NCBI GenBank assembly: GCA_905250025.1
Contig: CAJNOJ010000123.1
Location: forward strand, 224,727-288,726
DNA length: 64,000 nt
Reading direction: 5' to 3'
From: Adineta ricciae
Lineage: Eukaryota > Rotifera > Eurotatoria > Adinetida > Adinetidae
This document shows positions 1 through 11,723 of the stretch, in pieces. Numbering within the stretch: position 1 is the stretch's first letter; each line of letters starts with the position of its first letter. A model generated the notes under the pieces. That model ran no database searches, had not been told where the DNA came from, and saw only the letters and a program-made list of their open reading frames with translations. A program made the position numbers and the translations under genes.

Positions 1-3000
1 CGATAGTGGAAATTGTGGGTACAATTTCCATGAAACTTGCCTTTTCCCCACTTATATGAGATCGAATAAGCCAACGTCACAGTTATTAGAACCTTTTGTC
101 CGCTATTTGACACTCAAAAACGATTCGTTTTGTTTTACTTTGTTAGAAACTAAGATCCGTACGTTAAAAATACAATAAACTGTATAATCCATTGGTCTAT
201 CTAGCAATGACAGATCATTCATGGGTATCGGCTTTTGATTATTTGCAATCCAAGACAGGCTTCAATGAAGAAAATTTTCACAAAATTCATCACTGGTATA
301 CGGAAAAATGTGGTGGAGATTTCGATTCGGTAGAAGATGAACAAGAAGTTTTGCAAAAGATGGCAAATCAACTGAAAATCAAGCTAGATGATGATGATGA
401 TCAAGGCATGGCATTGTTACGTCAATGTGTTGTATCAGATGACGAAAGCCAATGTCGAACTCTTGTCGAACATAAACTCTCTCAAATGAAACCAATCACT
501 CCAAGAAAATCGGACCCCACTACATCGGTCAAACCGATTGCAAGTGGTAATCTTTGGAAGCGATATTGTTTGATTATTTCAGTATCTCCTTTCAGGCTTT
601 TCTTCATCGACCATTCGTGGAATGATTACAACACTCACCGAAATTGATTGTGTACTCACCATCAAGAAGGCTTTCTCTGAAGTTTCGGGCTTTATTCAAT
701 CATTTCTATTGAAACCAATCAATCGGTGAGTTTTAGTTTCAACAAAAAAGATACGATTTTCGAGTTTCTCTATTCAGCACAAACCAGCCATCAACCATTT
801 TGAATTCCGATCAGGAAGTGTTACTTGATAATCAATCGATACTTTATCACTTTATTGGCCAACAAGTCTCTGAAAGGCACACAAATGCGTCCGCTAGTCC
901 TTCGGATCTAACCAATTTTCGTCTTGTCGAGCCGATCAAAGTGAAAGATGCTTTTGATGAATGGACTTACGATCATCTACGTGGTCTATTTGATTTGGAT
1001 CTCAAGCCTCACACCAGCAATACAACCTTTCCAACTCGGTGGTGTTTGTCCGACAATGTTTCAATCTACTGTCGCATTCAACAGATAGATTCCACTGGAA
1101 GTACTCCATCTTCATTAAAAAACTCTGATCGATCAACCTCGATTCCAGTTGATAAATTTCTACGTCATAGTCGTTCCCAAGATAACAGCGGTCGGAGCAG
1201 TACTCGGCGTGCCCCATTCCTTGACAGAAGTATATCTGAGTATCCGAATTCCGTTAATGGAAGTCGGAAACAAGATGGACAGGGAACAGATGATGAACGT
1301 GATGACTTATTTTCGTTGATGAAAGGTTTGTTTACAAATATCTTATTTAATATCAAATTGGTTTTTGATTTTCAGAGAAGAGCGTTCCGTCCGTTGCAGA
1401 ACTTTATGCTGATCTACATTTAGTCAAACTTTATTTTCGTTATATGCTACGTGAACATCCAGCTGTGAAAGAGATTGAAGATCTGGCTAAAATTGACATC
1501 AAGTGTTTAAGTTTTGCATTTGAAGAGATTGAATCGGAAATTTTCAACGATGACAAATTGTTTGAGAGAATGAAGGAGTTTTTCCTTCCGTTGACAATCT
1601 CAGAAGAAGAATTACGACGACACTGGTCTTCGAACGGAAATATTCAATGCGTTTGGGAAGAAAAACGCCAAAACTTGCACAGGAAAGGGAAGGAACTCGA
1701 GCGTAAGTTGGTCGAAGCACAACAAATCGAACAAGAATTATCGTCGAAAACAGATGAAATCGAAGAGCAAATTGATGAAACAGCGAAAAAATCGTTGGCG
1801 ATAAAAGAAAGACAAGATTCTCTTGAAGACAGTTACAAACAAAAGAACATGGTTACCCGATTTCTGCAAAAGAAGCTGAAGCAAGGAAAGAGAACTGAAA
1901 AGGAAATTGAAGCCGTTTGCGAAGAATACCAACGATGTAAACAGATCAAAGATAAACTGATGAGCCAATTGAGCAAATGTAAAGAGAAAGAAAAGAAAGC
2001 TAGCGAGAAAGTCGAAGATTTGGAGAATCAAATCGAAGAAACAAAGGTGGCCTTAAACAGGATTAATACCAAACTCGACAAAAAACCTGGACCAGTCGAT
2101 ACTCAGTTAGTAAAACCACCACGTGGACTGATTCTCTATGGACCACCAGGTAAATCTCAGCTACTCGTTCCGAGAACAGGATGAAATTAATTGTCATTTG
2201 TTTCTCTATGGAACAGGTACGGGTAAATCAGACATATTGAAAAGACTGGCACAGAAATTAGGCATCACTCTGGTCAGTCAACCCTTAGCTGCTGGTGAAT
2301 TGAATCGACCACTCGTTGGACAAAGCGAAGAGATCTTGATTGCCTTATGTTCTCGTTGTTCACACATACCCTATGCGATGTGTGCACTTGCCATCGATGA
2401 AATCGATTCTTTAGCTCCTAAACGTGGCGAAAATTCCAGTGAAGGCAAAGTCGATAAGATCTCAGTTCTCTTATCGTTAATCGAAGGTATCAAGGATGTG
2501 CCGAACTTGATGATCTTCAGTGCAACCAATCGATTGCATATGATGGACGAAGCATTTCTACGCCGTCTGTCGGGTAAATTTTTCGTTGGTCGACCATCGT
2601 CGCAATCACGCACTAGTATGCTCGGGAGAATTCCTTTCTGGGCTCTCGATCCTGAATTGCTCGATCAACTTTCTATTGCCACGACTAACTTTAGTGGAGC
2701 TGCTGTCAAGTAAACACTTTCATCATCTTTTGTCTGTAAAACTCACACTGATATTTCTAGAGCATTGGGTCGAGCAATAACAACTAAATGTATCAAAATG
2801 AATAACGCTAAGCCCATTTCAGAAATGGATGCTCTGACATTAGCAGATCAAATAGCTCAATATCATCAAATCTATATTGGCAGTGAAACTTTACCTCGTT
2901 TACTCAAACGCAATCAGCAAGATACCTCTCGTCGTCCTATTCATTCATTGTCGACCGATGAAAAGTATACTGGCCGTATGATTGTCGATTTGCATGAACA

Positions 3001-3325
3001 ATACGTACGTATGGAAGTGTTCGAACCAAAAGCGAAGGAAAATGAATGCGTTTTATCAGTCATCGAACGTAAATTATATCCGAATGAAACAAACGTTCAA
3101 ACTTTATTAGAACGCCTAACTGCATATGGCAAAAGTCAAAATGTTCAACTTCTTCAATTAATCGATCTGAATTTACTTGCGTCACAGAGCGCCTACGATC
3201 AGACAAAGATCTATGAAACGCTGAAAGATCGTTATGATGAATATGTTTCATATACTCGTTCGATGATTATTTATGATATGGATGCATTAGTAGGTGTCAA
3301 CAAATCAGAGAATGATTCAAATATG
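1..3325 (+). repeat. Copy 1 of the AAA+ homologous block
   Basis: This stretch matches 39672-42949 base for base apart from scattered substitutions and small indels, in the same orientation. Visible indels are a 52-bp stretch upstream of the gene (about 48-99) absent from the second copy, and one extra GAT codon in the second copy's aspartate run. The match stops at the N at 42950, so the true extent is unknown. Confidence 0.93.
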
Positions 3326-4050
3326 GGCTCATCGACGAGTTATACGATCAGCAATCAAGGTATATATGCTTATGTACTTGCTCGATTTCGTGATCGAGTC
3401 ATGGAAGATAATCAAGGAGAAAAAGGAGACAGTATTCAACGATGGGCAGTTGCTATTATTCGTGAGCCGTATCTTTTACGTCAATTTGTCGCAGACGTTC
3501 AATTTCCGCGATCACAACGTGAAGAAGAAGAACTTGAAACGGAACGACGTTTGGCAGAAAAACTTCTCAAATGTGTCAAATGCCAAGATTTCTACATCGA
3601 AAGAGAAAATCGAATGGGTACGTTTCTGAATACAAACACTGAAACCTAATCACAATGTTCATTGTAGGTAGCTGTAATTTTCACGACGGATTTCTCTACG
3701 ACATCTCAACAGATGAGCTGAGGAGATGTACCCCAAGCGAAGCATTAAAAGAGTTAAACGTACTGGAATGCGATGCTTTTCAAAAGCGAGATTCATCGGA
3801 TACATACGAACGGCAAAAAAATAAGTTCAAGTGGATCTGCTGTAACGAAACGTTTTCTGGTGTGTGCAAAGGTGGGTGTAAAAGAGGCAAACACGGTTTC
3901 TTTTGGAATGAATATCAACCATCAGTTCATGGGGTGAGCACGAAAAAGATCAACCCACCACAACAAGTGACAATCGAACAGTGGGAAAATGCTTGTGTAA
4001 CCAACGAAGAATACGAAGAAAAATGGCAAGAATTGCGCAGAGATGATTGA
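207..4050 (+). CDS. AAA+ ATPase with N-terminal helical region, coiled coil and C-terminal CHORD-like zinc-binding module (7 exons)
   Basis: Exons inferred from GT-AG sites kept in the second copy: 207-546, 596-725, 778-1325, 1376-2149, 2217-2709, 2761-3617, 3668-4050. They give an uninterrupted 1174-residue protein. The ATG at 207 is the first in frame; the reading frame upstream has only a TTG. Seen in order: an acidic N-terminal region with an aspartate run; a charged coiled coil (about residues 430-580); Walker A GPPGTGKS at about 595-602, split by the 67-bp intron 2150-2216; Walker B ending in DEID at about 658-661; sensor-1 ATNR; and an LRR arginine-finger region. The C-terminus has CxxC, CxFHDG, WxCC and GCxxGxH, spaced like a CHORD-type zinc module. 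Known: classic AAA+ proteins remodel or unfold protein partners using ATP. The substrate is unknown and I recognise no named orthologue. The AAA call is firm; the zinc-module name is by resemblance. Confidence 0.88.
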
Positions 4051-5113
4051 TTCTCATTAATCTTTTTAGTCAGGAAATTGTAATCGATATTTTATAAACG
4101 CGAGATTTAAGTGAACAGATTTTATTCAAGAATTCGAAAATCTCATTTTTATGGACTTTTAACGCTTGAGTATCAAGGAAAATAACATTCATTCATTTAA
4201 TTTCCATTCGACATCTACTCGGAAAAAAATTCTTGTAGTGTTTTTCTATGCACAGTTTGCCGATACAAAGGTTCCAAGAAAAAAGTTGATATGATAATTA
4301 AAAAACAGAAACAACACGTATTTCCATTGTTATGATTACGAGATATATTCAATTTTTCTATACCTATAATCATTCTCTACATTTCAGTTTACATTACAAG
4401 GGTCTCATCGACTTCAGCCACTATTTTATAAATAAAATATTTAACAACGAGTATAACAGACGAAATTTCTTTGGTCGAGCATTTTTTGACATATAAACTT
4501 TGATTTGAAACAAGAAGTATTGAGTGGGAAAATCCAAATTATATTCTTTAGACAATAAAGAAAAACTTCTATAAATCACGATTGTGATATATACATATAT
4601 GTTGTATAGTAAACTGATTTCAATCCAACGGATTCCATGGACAAGAAATATTTTTCGAACTTGCGACGAAAAACATCACTGAAACCTTTTCTTCTCCATC
4701 ATCAAGTTCAATATAGAAGAAACATCAAACTTCTATACAATGCGACATTCATTACTATTGTGGATGGAACATAGTCGAAAACCAACTGATGAAACCTTTC
4801 AACAAGGTCGAAACGTGTCTGGAGTTTGCTTCGATATCTTAGTGTGAAAGAAGAACAGATGAAAACTAATTTTATTTTTAGTTATTAAATAAATCGATTT
4901 TCACAAATCAGATTTCACCATATCCACTTTTTGAATCACTTGTTTTATATTTCGCGTTTCTAGTGCTTTATGTGTCAATCGAAATTTAGCATTTGCCACA
5001 TTACCCTTTTGTATAAAAGTGACTACAGCACCAATTACATCGTGATCCTCAATAATATTATCTAATTTCATTGTGTGACCATAGTGCGGACAATATGGAT
5101 ACAAACGCAAATA
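4051..5113. other. Intergenic, AT-rich, no supported gene
   Basis: Both strands are broken by stops, with AATAAA-like signals. A 69-codon open frame on the minus strand at 4901-5110 begins with ATG and encodes a hydrophilic peptide, but I could not splice it in frame to the small secreted-protein candidate next door and saw no known motif. Confidence 0.5.
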
Positions 5114-5480
5114 TTAATTAAGCTGCAATATGAGGAATGACAGTTTGGACAAATGCCTTGGATATTCATATACCTGTGGAAGTGATGCTGTTCCCGCGAC
5201 TATGTTGACGATTGCCTGTACATCAGTTATTATATGTTTGTTATCAATTGATTCACCTAAAATAATTATATTTAGAGCAAAAGATCCTACGAAAGAATTC
5301 CACATTCTCAAACTAGTTTGAGAAAAGTATATGAATTGAAAAATACATCCTATTCTCTGTTGTTCAACATTACAGAATAGGATGACTATACTCGAACATA
5401 CCTGATCCAATGACAAACGAATTCTTTTGATGAATAAATAATACTGCAAACACAAAAATAAGAACAAGAAAAGAGCGCAT
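5114..5480 (-). CDS. Candidate small secreted protein, unrecognised (2 exons)
   Basis: On the minus strand an ATG at 5480 opens a strongly hydrophobic signal-peptide-like start (MRSFLVLIFVFAVLF). A typical 145-bp GT-AG intron (5257-5401) joins exon 5402-5480 to exon 5114-5256, giving about 73 residues. A second possible intron (CAG/GTATATG to TTGCAG) near the end would shorten the product to about 56 residues; either way the frame closes close to 5114. There is no cysteine pattern or known domain in the mature part. The signal peptide is the only real evidence, and the single copy in this window gives no conservation check. Confidence 0.35.
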
Positions 5481-5524
5481 ATTAGATAGCATAAATATTT
5501 AGAGTGAGTTAACAGATGATACAC

Positions 5525-5891
5525 GCCTTATTTAATAATCTCGCCAGTTACGATCTATATAGACTCAGTTAGCTATCTATTGCTGATATCCTCTCATATA
5601 AACACGAAAAAACATACTGTTTTCTCTTCAGTTCTTTCCATGGTTTACAATCCTTATTTGCTTTTCATGACACAGCATCATGGGAAATAAAAACTGATAA
5701 CAGATAACATTTGAAAAGCTCTCAAGTGTTGTGTATAAGAAAAATTTCGTTTTATTTTCGTAACATTTGATAGTATAAACGAATCTTTAGAGGATAAAAC
5801 AATATTTACCAGTATATGTTTAATTTCTGCACAGAATTTATTTAGTAAATACAATGAGTTTGACGACGTAAATGAAGGCAAAACTATGAAA
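5525..5891. other. Intergenic, nothing seen
   Basis: AT-rich spacer between two minus-strand genes. A minus-strand open frame overlapping the cupin gene (5678-6019) is a shadow. Confidence 0.5.
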
Positions 5892-6572
5892 TTAGGAGAA
5901 GAGTATAAGAATTGCTTCATATAATTCAGATGAAACATTTTGTAATTGAAATTGAACGGGTCCATCAAACCAGACGACGTGTCCCCTGTCGATATGGCCA
6001 GACGATAAGGGAAAATCATGTTTAGAATTGATTTTCAATTGACCATTTGTTAATGAAATGAAAATTCCAGAAAACTCGAATAACTGATCTCCACTCGTTT
6101 CATTCGCATTTAATTTCAATCGATACGCTCGACATCCAACAAGATTTACTTTTGCAATAGGAGTGTATTTATCATATTCAAGATTATTATCCAAAGGAAA
6201 AGATTTCTCTTGTAAGACTTCAATGCCAACAAACCAAGCATCAGTAAGACTTTCATTCAGACATTCCACACGATGTATAAGCGGATTGTTTCGATATTCT
6301 CCAGAGAAACAATCACCACTCACATATTCTTGTGCACAGCTATTCGATCCATATACTTGACTTTGACAACATGAACCAACAATGACCATATAGATCGTGT
6401 TTTGTCTATGTCGATGATACATTGTGACAGAATTACGCGGTAATTTGGCGATAAAAACATTAACACGTGAATTTCGAATGAATGGTTTGTGATATGGTTC
6501 TTCTAACACTTCGACAAAATTTTCTTCGTCATATCTATCCGCCAACGAATCTTTTACCGATGATGGTATCAT
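5892..6572 (-). CDS. Cupin-fold (RmlC-like) protein, intronless
   Basis: A 226-residue single-exon frame from the ATG at 6572; a longer frame upstream starts only with TTG. The first half contains a cupin-like strand pair with a His-rich element (YHRHRQNTIYMVIVG) and, about 30 residues later, GDCFSGEYRNNPLIHRVEC, matching the spacing of the two conserved cupin motifs. The second half has a weaker second barrel-like stretch (GHIDRGHVVWFDG). Known: cupins are small beta-barrels that bind metals or small ligands, as oxygenases, isomerases or binding proteins. The acidic metal ligand usually found after the HxH pair is not obvious, so catalysis is uncertain. Absence of introns and a prokaryote-rich family fit horizontal origin, but this is inference. 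Confidence 0.55.
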   Translation of the reverse strand: MIPSSVKDSLADRYDEENFVEVLEEPYHKPFIRNSRVNVFIAKLPRNSVTMYHRHRQNTIYMVIVGSCCQSQVYGSNSCAQEYVSGDCFSGEYRNNPLIHRVECLNESLTDAWFVGIEVLQEKSFPLDNNLEYDKYTPIAKVNLVGCRAYRLKLNANETSGDQLFEFSGIFISLTNGQLKINSKHDFPLSSGHIDRGHVVWFDGPVQFQLQNVSSELYEAILILFS

Positions 6573-7322
6573 ATTTCTAGAAAGAATATTTAACAAAGAT
6601 TTCTCTCTGATGGATTTTATACAATTTGTGATATTTAGATATGACGTATAAAAGAAAAGAAGGTATCTCTAACGACTCTCATTGTATAGTGATAAAGAGA
6701 AAAGCTTTACGTAAAAAAAAAAGAATCTGAATATTATGTCAAGAGTAAAAGTGTTACTTCAACATCAACAATAACACTTCGAAATTCTTCGATGTTGCAC
6801 AAGCACAGCTGAAACTTTATTTTACACTAAATCGGGTAAGTGAAAATGAATACAATCGTTTACGACTATGACTTTGGATTTGCAAGATGCGAATACATAA
6901 CTCGACCCATTGCATCTTATTGTACGAGTGAATGATAAAGAAAACTTCACATTCGACATCATAAGTCTTTATTGTTATTCGCTTACCTATACATCTGGTC
7001 GAATGCAGCTGACATTGTTGAATAATACTGAAGTCTATTTAGACATAGGCGGTTCATCGTTGAAAAAAACAAAGGTCTATTCACGATCTCACTGATCTAT
7101 GATGTCGAAATGTTCTTGACTTAATCAAAATATCATGAACTACTGAACGTTCATCTGAATAGTCGCACATCAGAGTTGAATGCAAAAATGATAAACTTCT
7201 ATTTTCAACACTATTAAAAAAAGTAAAGAAGTCAATTAACAAGGCTTGTATAGTAATATAAATGATTAAAAGGAGGAAAAAAATGTTCGTTTATATAGTG
7301 AAAATGTTGTTTTCGTTGTGGA
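6573..7322. other. Intergenic with possible upstream exon or promoter of the cupin gene
   Basis: No supported gene. The minus-strand sequence just before the cupin ATG reads TTCTTTCTAG, a plausible splice acceptor, so a 5' untranslated or short coding exon may lie here. Confidence 0.35.
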
Positions 7323-7613
7323 TTATTTACCAGTTTTGATTTTGATACATTCATTATGAAATGTTTTTTTCACACATAAGTTCGGTGCACAGCAACGACT
7401 GCGTGTTAACGTGCTACAAATTGGACAATTACTATCGGCACGTTTCATAAAATCTTCATCCGAATCCAAAAATGAGCGCGCTTTAGCATCTGCTATTTCG
7501 ATTCCGAGATCATCATCATCGTCATCCATTCGTATTTGACGAGCATTGCCCATGTTGATGAAAGTGATCATGAATAAGGCCAAGAATAATGTAAAAACAA
7601 TTGTTGAGTGCAT
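7323..7613 (-). CDS. Secreted cysteine-rich peptide precursor with cystine-knot spacing and C-terminal Gly-Lys
   Basis: A 96-residue precursor from the ATG at 7613 (frame open upstream only to a TTG). Residues 1-24 are a clear signal peptide. Residues 25-58 are an acidic propeptide with a run of six aspartates, ending in the dibasic site MKR. The remaining 38 residues carry six cysteines in the order C-x2-C-x7-CC-x4-C-x8-C, the C-C-CC-C-C framework of inhibitor-cystine-knot peptides. The last two residues are Gly-Lys, a standard amidation signal after carboxypeptidase trimming. Known: this prepro layout is shared by neuropeptides, antimicrobial peptides and venom-type knottins. Which of these applies cannot be told from sequence. 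No toxin role is claimed. There is no second copy in the window. Confidence 0.7.
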   Translation of the reverse strand: MHSTIVFTLFLALFMITFINMGNARQIRMDDDDDDLGIEIADAKARSFLDSDEDFMKRADSNCPICSTLTRSRCCAPNLCVKKTFHNECIKIKTGK

Positions 7614-8919
7614 GGTCAATTTCAAATCCTAAATTTTCAAATGTTTTATTCCAGATCAAATACAGTCAGAATATAACACGAAAAAATCTGTACCTTGATC
7701 GAGGTTTATGTTGATTTGTTTCTTGAGAATATTGAAATATTGTATGAATAGATGTTCCTTTTATAAGTCTTTCAAAATTATATTTTCTCTTTCCACATAA
7801 TTGCTTTCGAAATACCGTCGTTTTCTTTTCTCTCTACTTCAATATTAGTTGCCCCTTGTACAAATAATCGTCGATCAACATCAGATTATGTATGCTATGT
7901 GATAATACACTGAAAAGAAAGTAATATCGACATAATTATGCGAAAAAGAAATGTTTCAAACCAATATGTACTTTATTTTCATGAATAATAATCCCAAATA
8001 TTCCAATACATCATGCCAATGAAGCATATGAATATTGCCGGATTAGACTGTTAAATAGAACTGATTATTGTGTTCATCTGCAATATTGTTTGAGTTGTAG
8101 GAAAAGTTCTTTAAAACTCATCGAATAGAATAGAGTACTCATTAAATCTGATCAATGTATTAAAATCTACGCTGTGAAGAAGAGCAACTCGAGTATGAGG
8201 GTGAGAAAGAATTTCGGTGAAAATCGAATTCTCGCTCTCGAGCAACATACAAGTCTTCCGCAACATTATTGACCGTCTGCAAACCTTTTTAACAAACTCA
8301 ACTGAACCCCTCTCGGAAAAAAGATCTCAATTGCCTGTTAAAATTATGAATCCGCTTTTCGGTCTAGTATGGTATTTGTTGCTAGAAAATGATTAGAAAA
8401 GTTCTATCCATCAAGTAACTCACTCCATGATATCGTTTCTTATCGTTCATATGAGAATGAAGTTAACGAACGTATTCGCGCATGTTGATACGAATTAAAA
8501 TAAAGATAAAAACAGGGTTTATTTGAAACGATGAATGAAAAACCAGTTAACCTTTACTTGGTAAGAAATAACACTCGTCTTTTTAGCAAAAACACTGTAA
8601 AGCTGATCAATAAGTTATTCAGCCGACAGTTAACTGATAACATCCACGCGCTTTACCAACACAAGATTCACTATGTGTATTAATTGTCCTCGACAAGAAA
8701 ATCATTATTTTCCTATTATTTGTATCTGTGGCACAGCGTATTTTTGTGCTTCGTATTGTTTGCTTTTCTCAATTATTAAGTAAAATATACTTCGAAGAGA
8801 AGAAGCAATGGACGAAGCAACTATGATAAGCCATCCAGATATGTTTCAAGGTGAAGTTCATCAATCATTATTGAATGAAACAGAAATTGATGATTCTTTA
8901 GCCGTTTATTTAGTTGATT
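7614..8919. other. Intergenic, no supported gene
   Basis: AT-rich, with stops on both strands. The only open stretch is a 47-codon plus-strand ATG frame from 8808 to about 8951 without recognisable features; its end runs into the LINE remnant, so I do not call it. Confidence 0.45.
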
Positions 8920-9720
8920 TTTGCCCTAAGAGGCCTGACAATACCACCTGATGTAAACTTTCACACTGTATGAAGAAGGTAAGCACAAGAAGGAAGAGAC
9001 ATAAAAGTAGGCGAAGAAGAGAAGTATAGAAAAGAGAGAGAGAGAGTGTTTGACACCTCGTCATTTTTCCACAACCGTAACAACAACAACCTTGCATGCA
9101 GCGTTAGAACCACTATAGACTTCTTTCCAATGTCAGAGACGATGGCTATGTAGAGATAGGAAGAAGTAGAGTCTCATATCTTTCTCGACTGTCTTACCCG
9201 AATGACTCGGGGAACTCCGCTAGGATCTTTAGATCTTTTTCATCTATTAGTGAATCAGCATACGGTATGTAGCCCTCGCTCCACTTTAGACACCTTCCAA
9301 TACACGATTCATGTGGTACTATTCTTTTGGACCTTCTAAGGTGTTTAATGATCATTTCTTTTTCTAACCATAGTTCCCTAAACCTACTGAATGTAGCTTG
9401 TTCGAACAGCAGACCTTCATCTACGGAGCGTCTTATCAACCGCCTGTATCTTTCCCAGTATGATTTAACGAGATTTTCTAATGGTGGTTCCCTGAATTTC
9501 GACGCAAATATCGAGTTGCACCATTGGTTAATTCCATAAGTCCTCTTCAACGTCGAATAGTAGAAATGACCCCAGTCGTCACGCTGTCTATCTGTAAAGA
9601 GTGGATATACACTATGTAGCCAAGTGAATAACGGCATCACGTACGCCGAAAAGAGGATGCGCTTCAGATGTGCTGAAGACGTACCGAACATTCGACATGA
9701 TCCTACGTAGATGAACACGG
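8920..9720 (-). mobile_element. 5'-truncated non-LTR retrotransposon (LINE): C-terminus of the reverse-transcriptase ORF plus 3' tail
   Basis: On the minus strand, 9194-9720 encodes about 175 residues with the region that follows the catalytic domain in LINE ORF2 proteins: an LKRILFSAYVMPLF-type thumb segment, PLFTDRQRDDWGHFY, and a WLEKE stretch. It ends with its own stop at 9194. The catalytic YADD region is absent, so the copy is 5'-truncated, the usual outcome of target-primed reverse transcription. The sequence from 9193 to about 8920 (minus strand) lacks coding potential, is CT-rich and ends in CAAAAATCAAC, and is read as the 3' untranslated tail. Clade not determined. Inactive. Confidence 0.72.
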
Positions 9721-9730
9721 ATAAAAACAA

Positions 9731-10778
9731 AATAGAATTTCATTTTAGTGTCGTCATTAGGGATAAGTACTGTAACTAGTCAATAAATAATTAATAATTA
9801 ATCAAAGCTAACGGCAGATTCCAATTCTTCGACCTCGAAAACCCTTTGGTGAATGCTTTTCGTTTGACCATACGACTATTTTTACTATCTAAGTGAATGC
9901 TGAATTCTGATTGGCTAGGACAGATAAACTTTTAGCTTTTCGAACCCAGGATTTTAAAACTGTATAACCCCTTTCTTTCTGAAGAGGGAATAATATCATC
10001 GTGTCATCCTATGCTCTTGGTTTTCTCTATCAAATTCGCTTGATCGAATCAACATGTCATTCGATAATTCATAGTGAAACTTTTCGAAAACTGATCGTCG
10101 AAGTTCATATGCATATTGTTTTCTCTTTCGTGTATTATAGTCCATCCGATCAATGAAGACGGTGAAGAAGTAAGAGAACAATTGGCAATTTTACAATGAA
10201 GAGCAAATCCAGGTTATTTTTGTTGCTTCTAGAATGAATAGTTCAAATGTTTGATGCTGATGTTGTGACAATGAAATGAGATCATCTATGAAGCAGCATC
10301 AATCATTGTAGCATTGAAATGTATTACATCAAAAGAAAAATTTCTTCAGCTGTCGTCGATCGTTTATTTCAACATGAAACTCTGTTCTATACATGATGCA
10401 ACTGCTCGAACAGTGGATAAAAGTTTGCTCAAGAACGATACTTGATTTGGACAATCCAAACTGAAATTTTGCTTGTTTTCTTCGTCGATAGCTTCCGATG
10501 CAATATTCAACAGCAACAATGACAGCTTGTCATGCTAGTCTCAAAACATTCCTAAATCGATTCTGCATGACATGAACTATGACAATATACTTCTCCAAGT
10601 ATTTCTCTTGAGATTTTCTGATTGCGTCGAGAAATATTTTTGTCTTGTTGCAAACTGCGAATGAAATAGAACAGTAGATGTCGATCGATTCATGAAACAA
10701 GTCTCATTATTTTGATTAGAAATGTTGTCCGATCCACTCGAGGCTGTTATTATTAATATCAGTAAATAAGACTACGAG
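9731..10778. other. Intergenic, no supported gene
   Basis: A 49-codon minus-strand ATG frame (about 10152 to 9996) is basic and hydrophilic but isolated. Nothing else is open on either strand. Confidence 0.45.
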
Positions 10779-10934
10779 ATGACAAATTCATTTCTATTTC
10801 TCAACAAGTCACGTGAAGAAGTTGATCGAGTTCTTGGTCATTCCTTTCTAAATAATAGATTCATTTTTGAGGATAAGATAGACTTGGGTGAGAAAATACA
10901 CATATACATACACACTTCATGGGATGTTGATAAA

Positions 10935-10972
<38 letters not shown>

Positions 10973-11203
10973 ACTTAAATGATCTATCGTTGACTTCAAT
11001 TCGAAACATGTATGAAATCTATCTCGCAGTACTTCGACTTCTTTTCTGATCGAGTCGATTATATGAAATTTCGTCGTAAAACTGAAAAAGGACGTGATGA
11101 AGTGGAAAAAAGAAAATCTATTCAACGGAAACTTGATGTCAATTCGATCGTCCGAAATGCACTTACATACACATCCATGAAACACATAGTATCAACAAAA
11201 TAA
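10779..11203 (+). CDS. Possible small two-exon orphan gene, model uncertain
   Basis: A plus-strand ATG at 10779 opens about 36 codons to a possible donor (GTGAGA). Further on, after CTCGCAG at about 11028, a frame of about 58 codons rich in Lys, Arg and Glu runs to a stop at 11203. Donor and acceptor phases do not match in the simplest joining, so either another splice site is used or one piece is not coding. The CT microsatellite lies in the would-be intron. Function unknown. Confidence 0.18.
10937..10971. repeat. (CT)n microsatellite
   Basis: About 17 uninterrupted TC dinucleotides, read directly. Confidence 0.95.
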
Positions 11204-11723
11204 TCTGAAGAAGAGTACCAACTATAGTCAGTGAACAACACTTGGATATATTTTCGTTCAACTTGACGTTCTCGAGTAGCGACTAGGGAAAAAACAAACA
11301 TTAGGTCCATCTGAAATCTTGATTCGGCCTAGAATGTGGAGGAGTGTTTCGTTCTATTCATGTTTATCTGGAAAGAAAAAAGAAATAAATTCGATTTCAC
11401 ATCTATAATATGAATCGATTGTAGTCGGCAAACGAAATGTTTAACACATTCGTACGATATAGAGTGACGATTCTACCGTAGCCATCCTATCCTTTCTAAC
11501 CAGTACATATCACAATATGACGATGCAAATCGAAATGTGAATTATCTTCGTTTTCTTCTATTTCTGCATCTGTATTCGTTTTGTAGTTCATTTCATGTGT
11601 AGTCAAAGTTCGATAGTGATACATTCAGTGTAGAACTAAGTCGTGTGAAATATCCTTCTTGCATTACGAACTGATCGATTCTTCTATTCGAGTCATTTTC
11701 TAGTCGTTTTCTATTTGGACAAA

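Noticed and set aside
2150-2216. AAA+ gene as two separate proteins broken at Walker A
   Set aside because: Splicing the 67-bp intron rebuilds GPPGTGKS exactly, and the same sites exist in copy 2.
9944-9950. CCCAGG at 9945 as another MITE end
   Set aside because: Adjacent bases do not follow the family end (CCCAGGTCGA or CCCAGGTT), and no facing end lies nearby.
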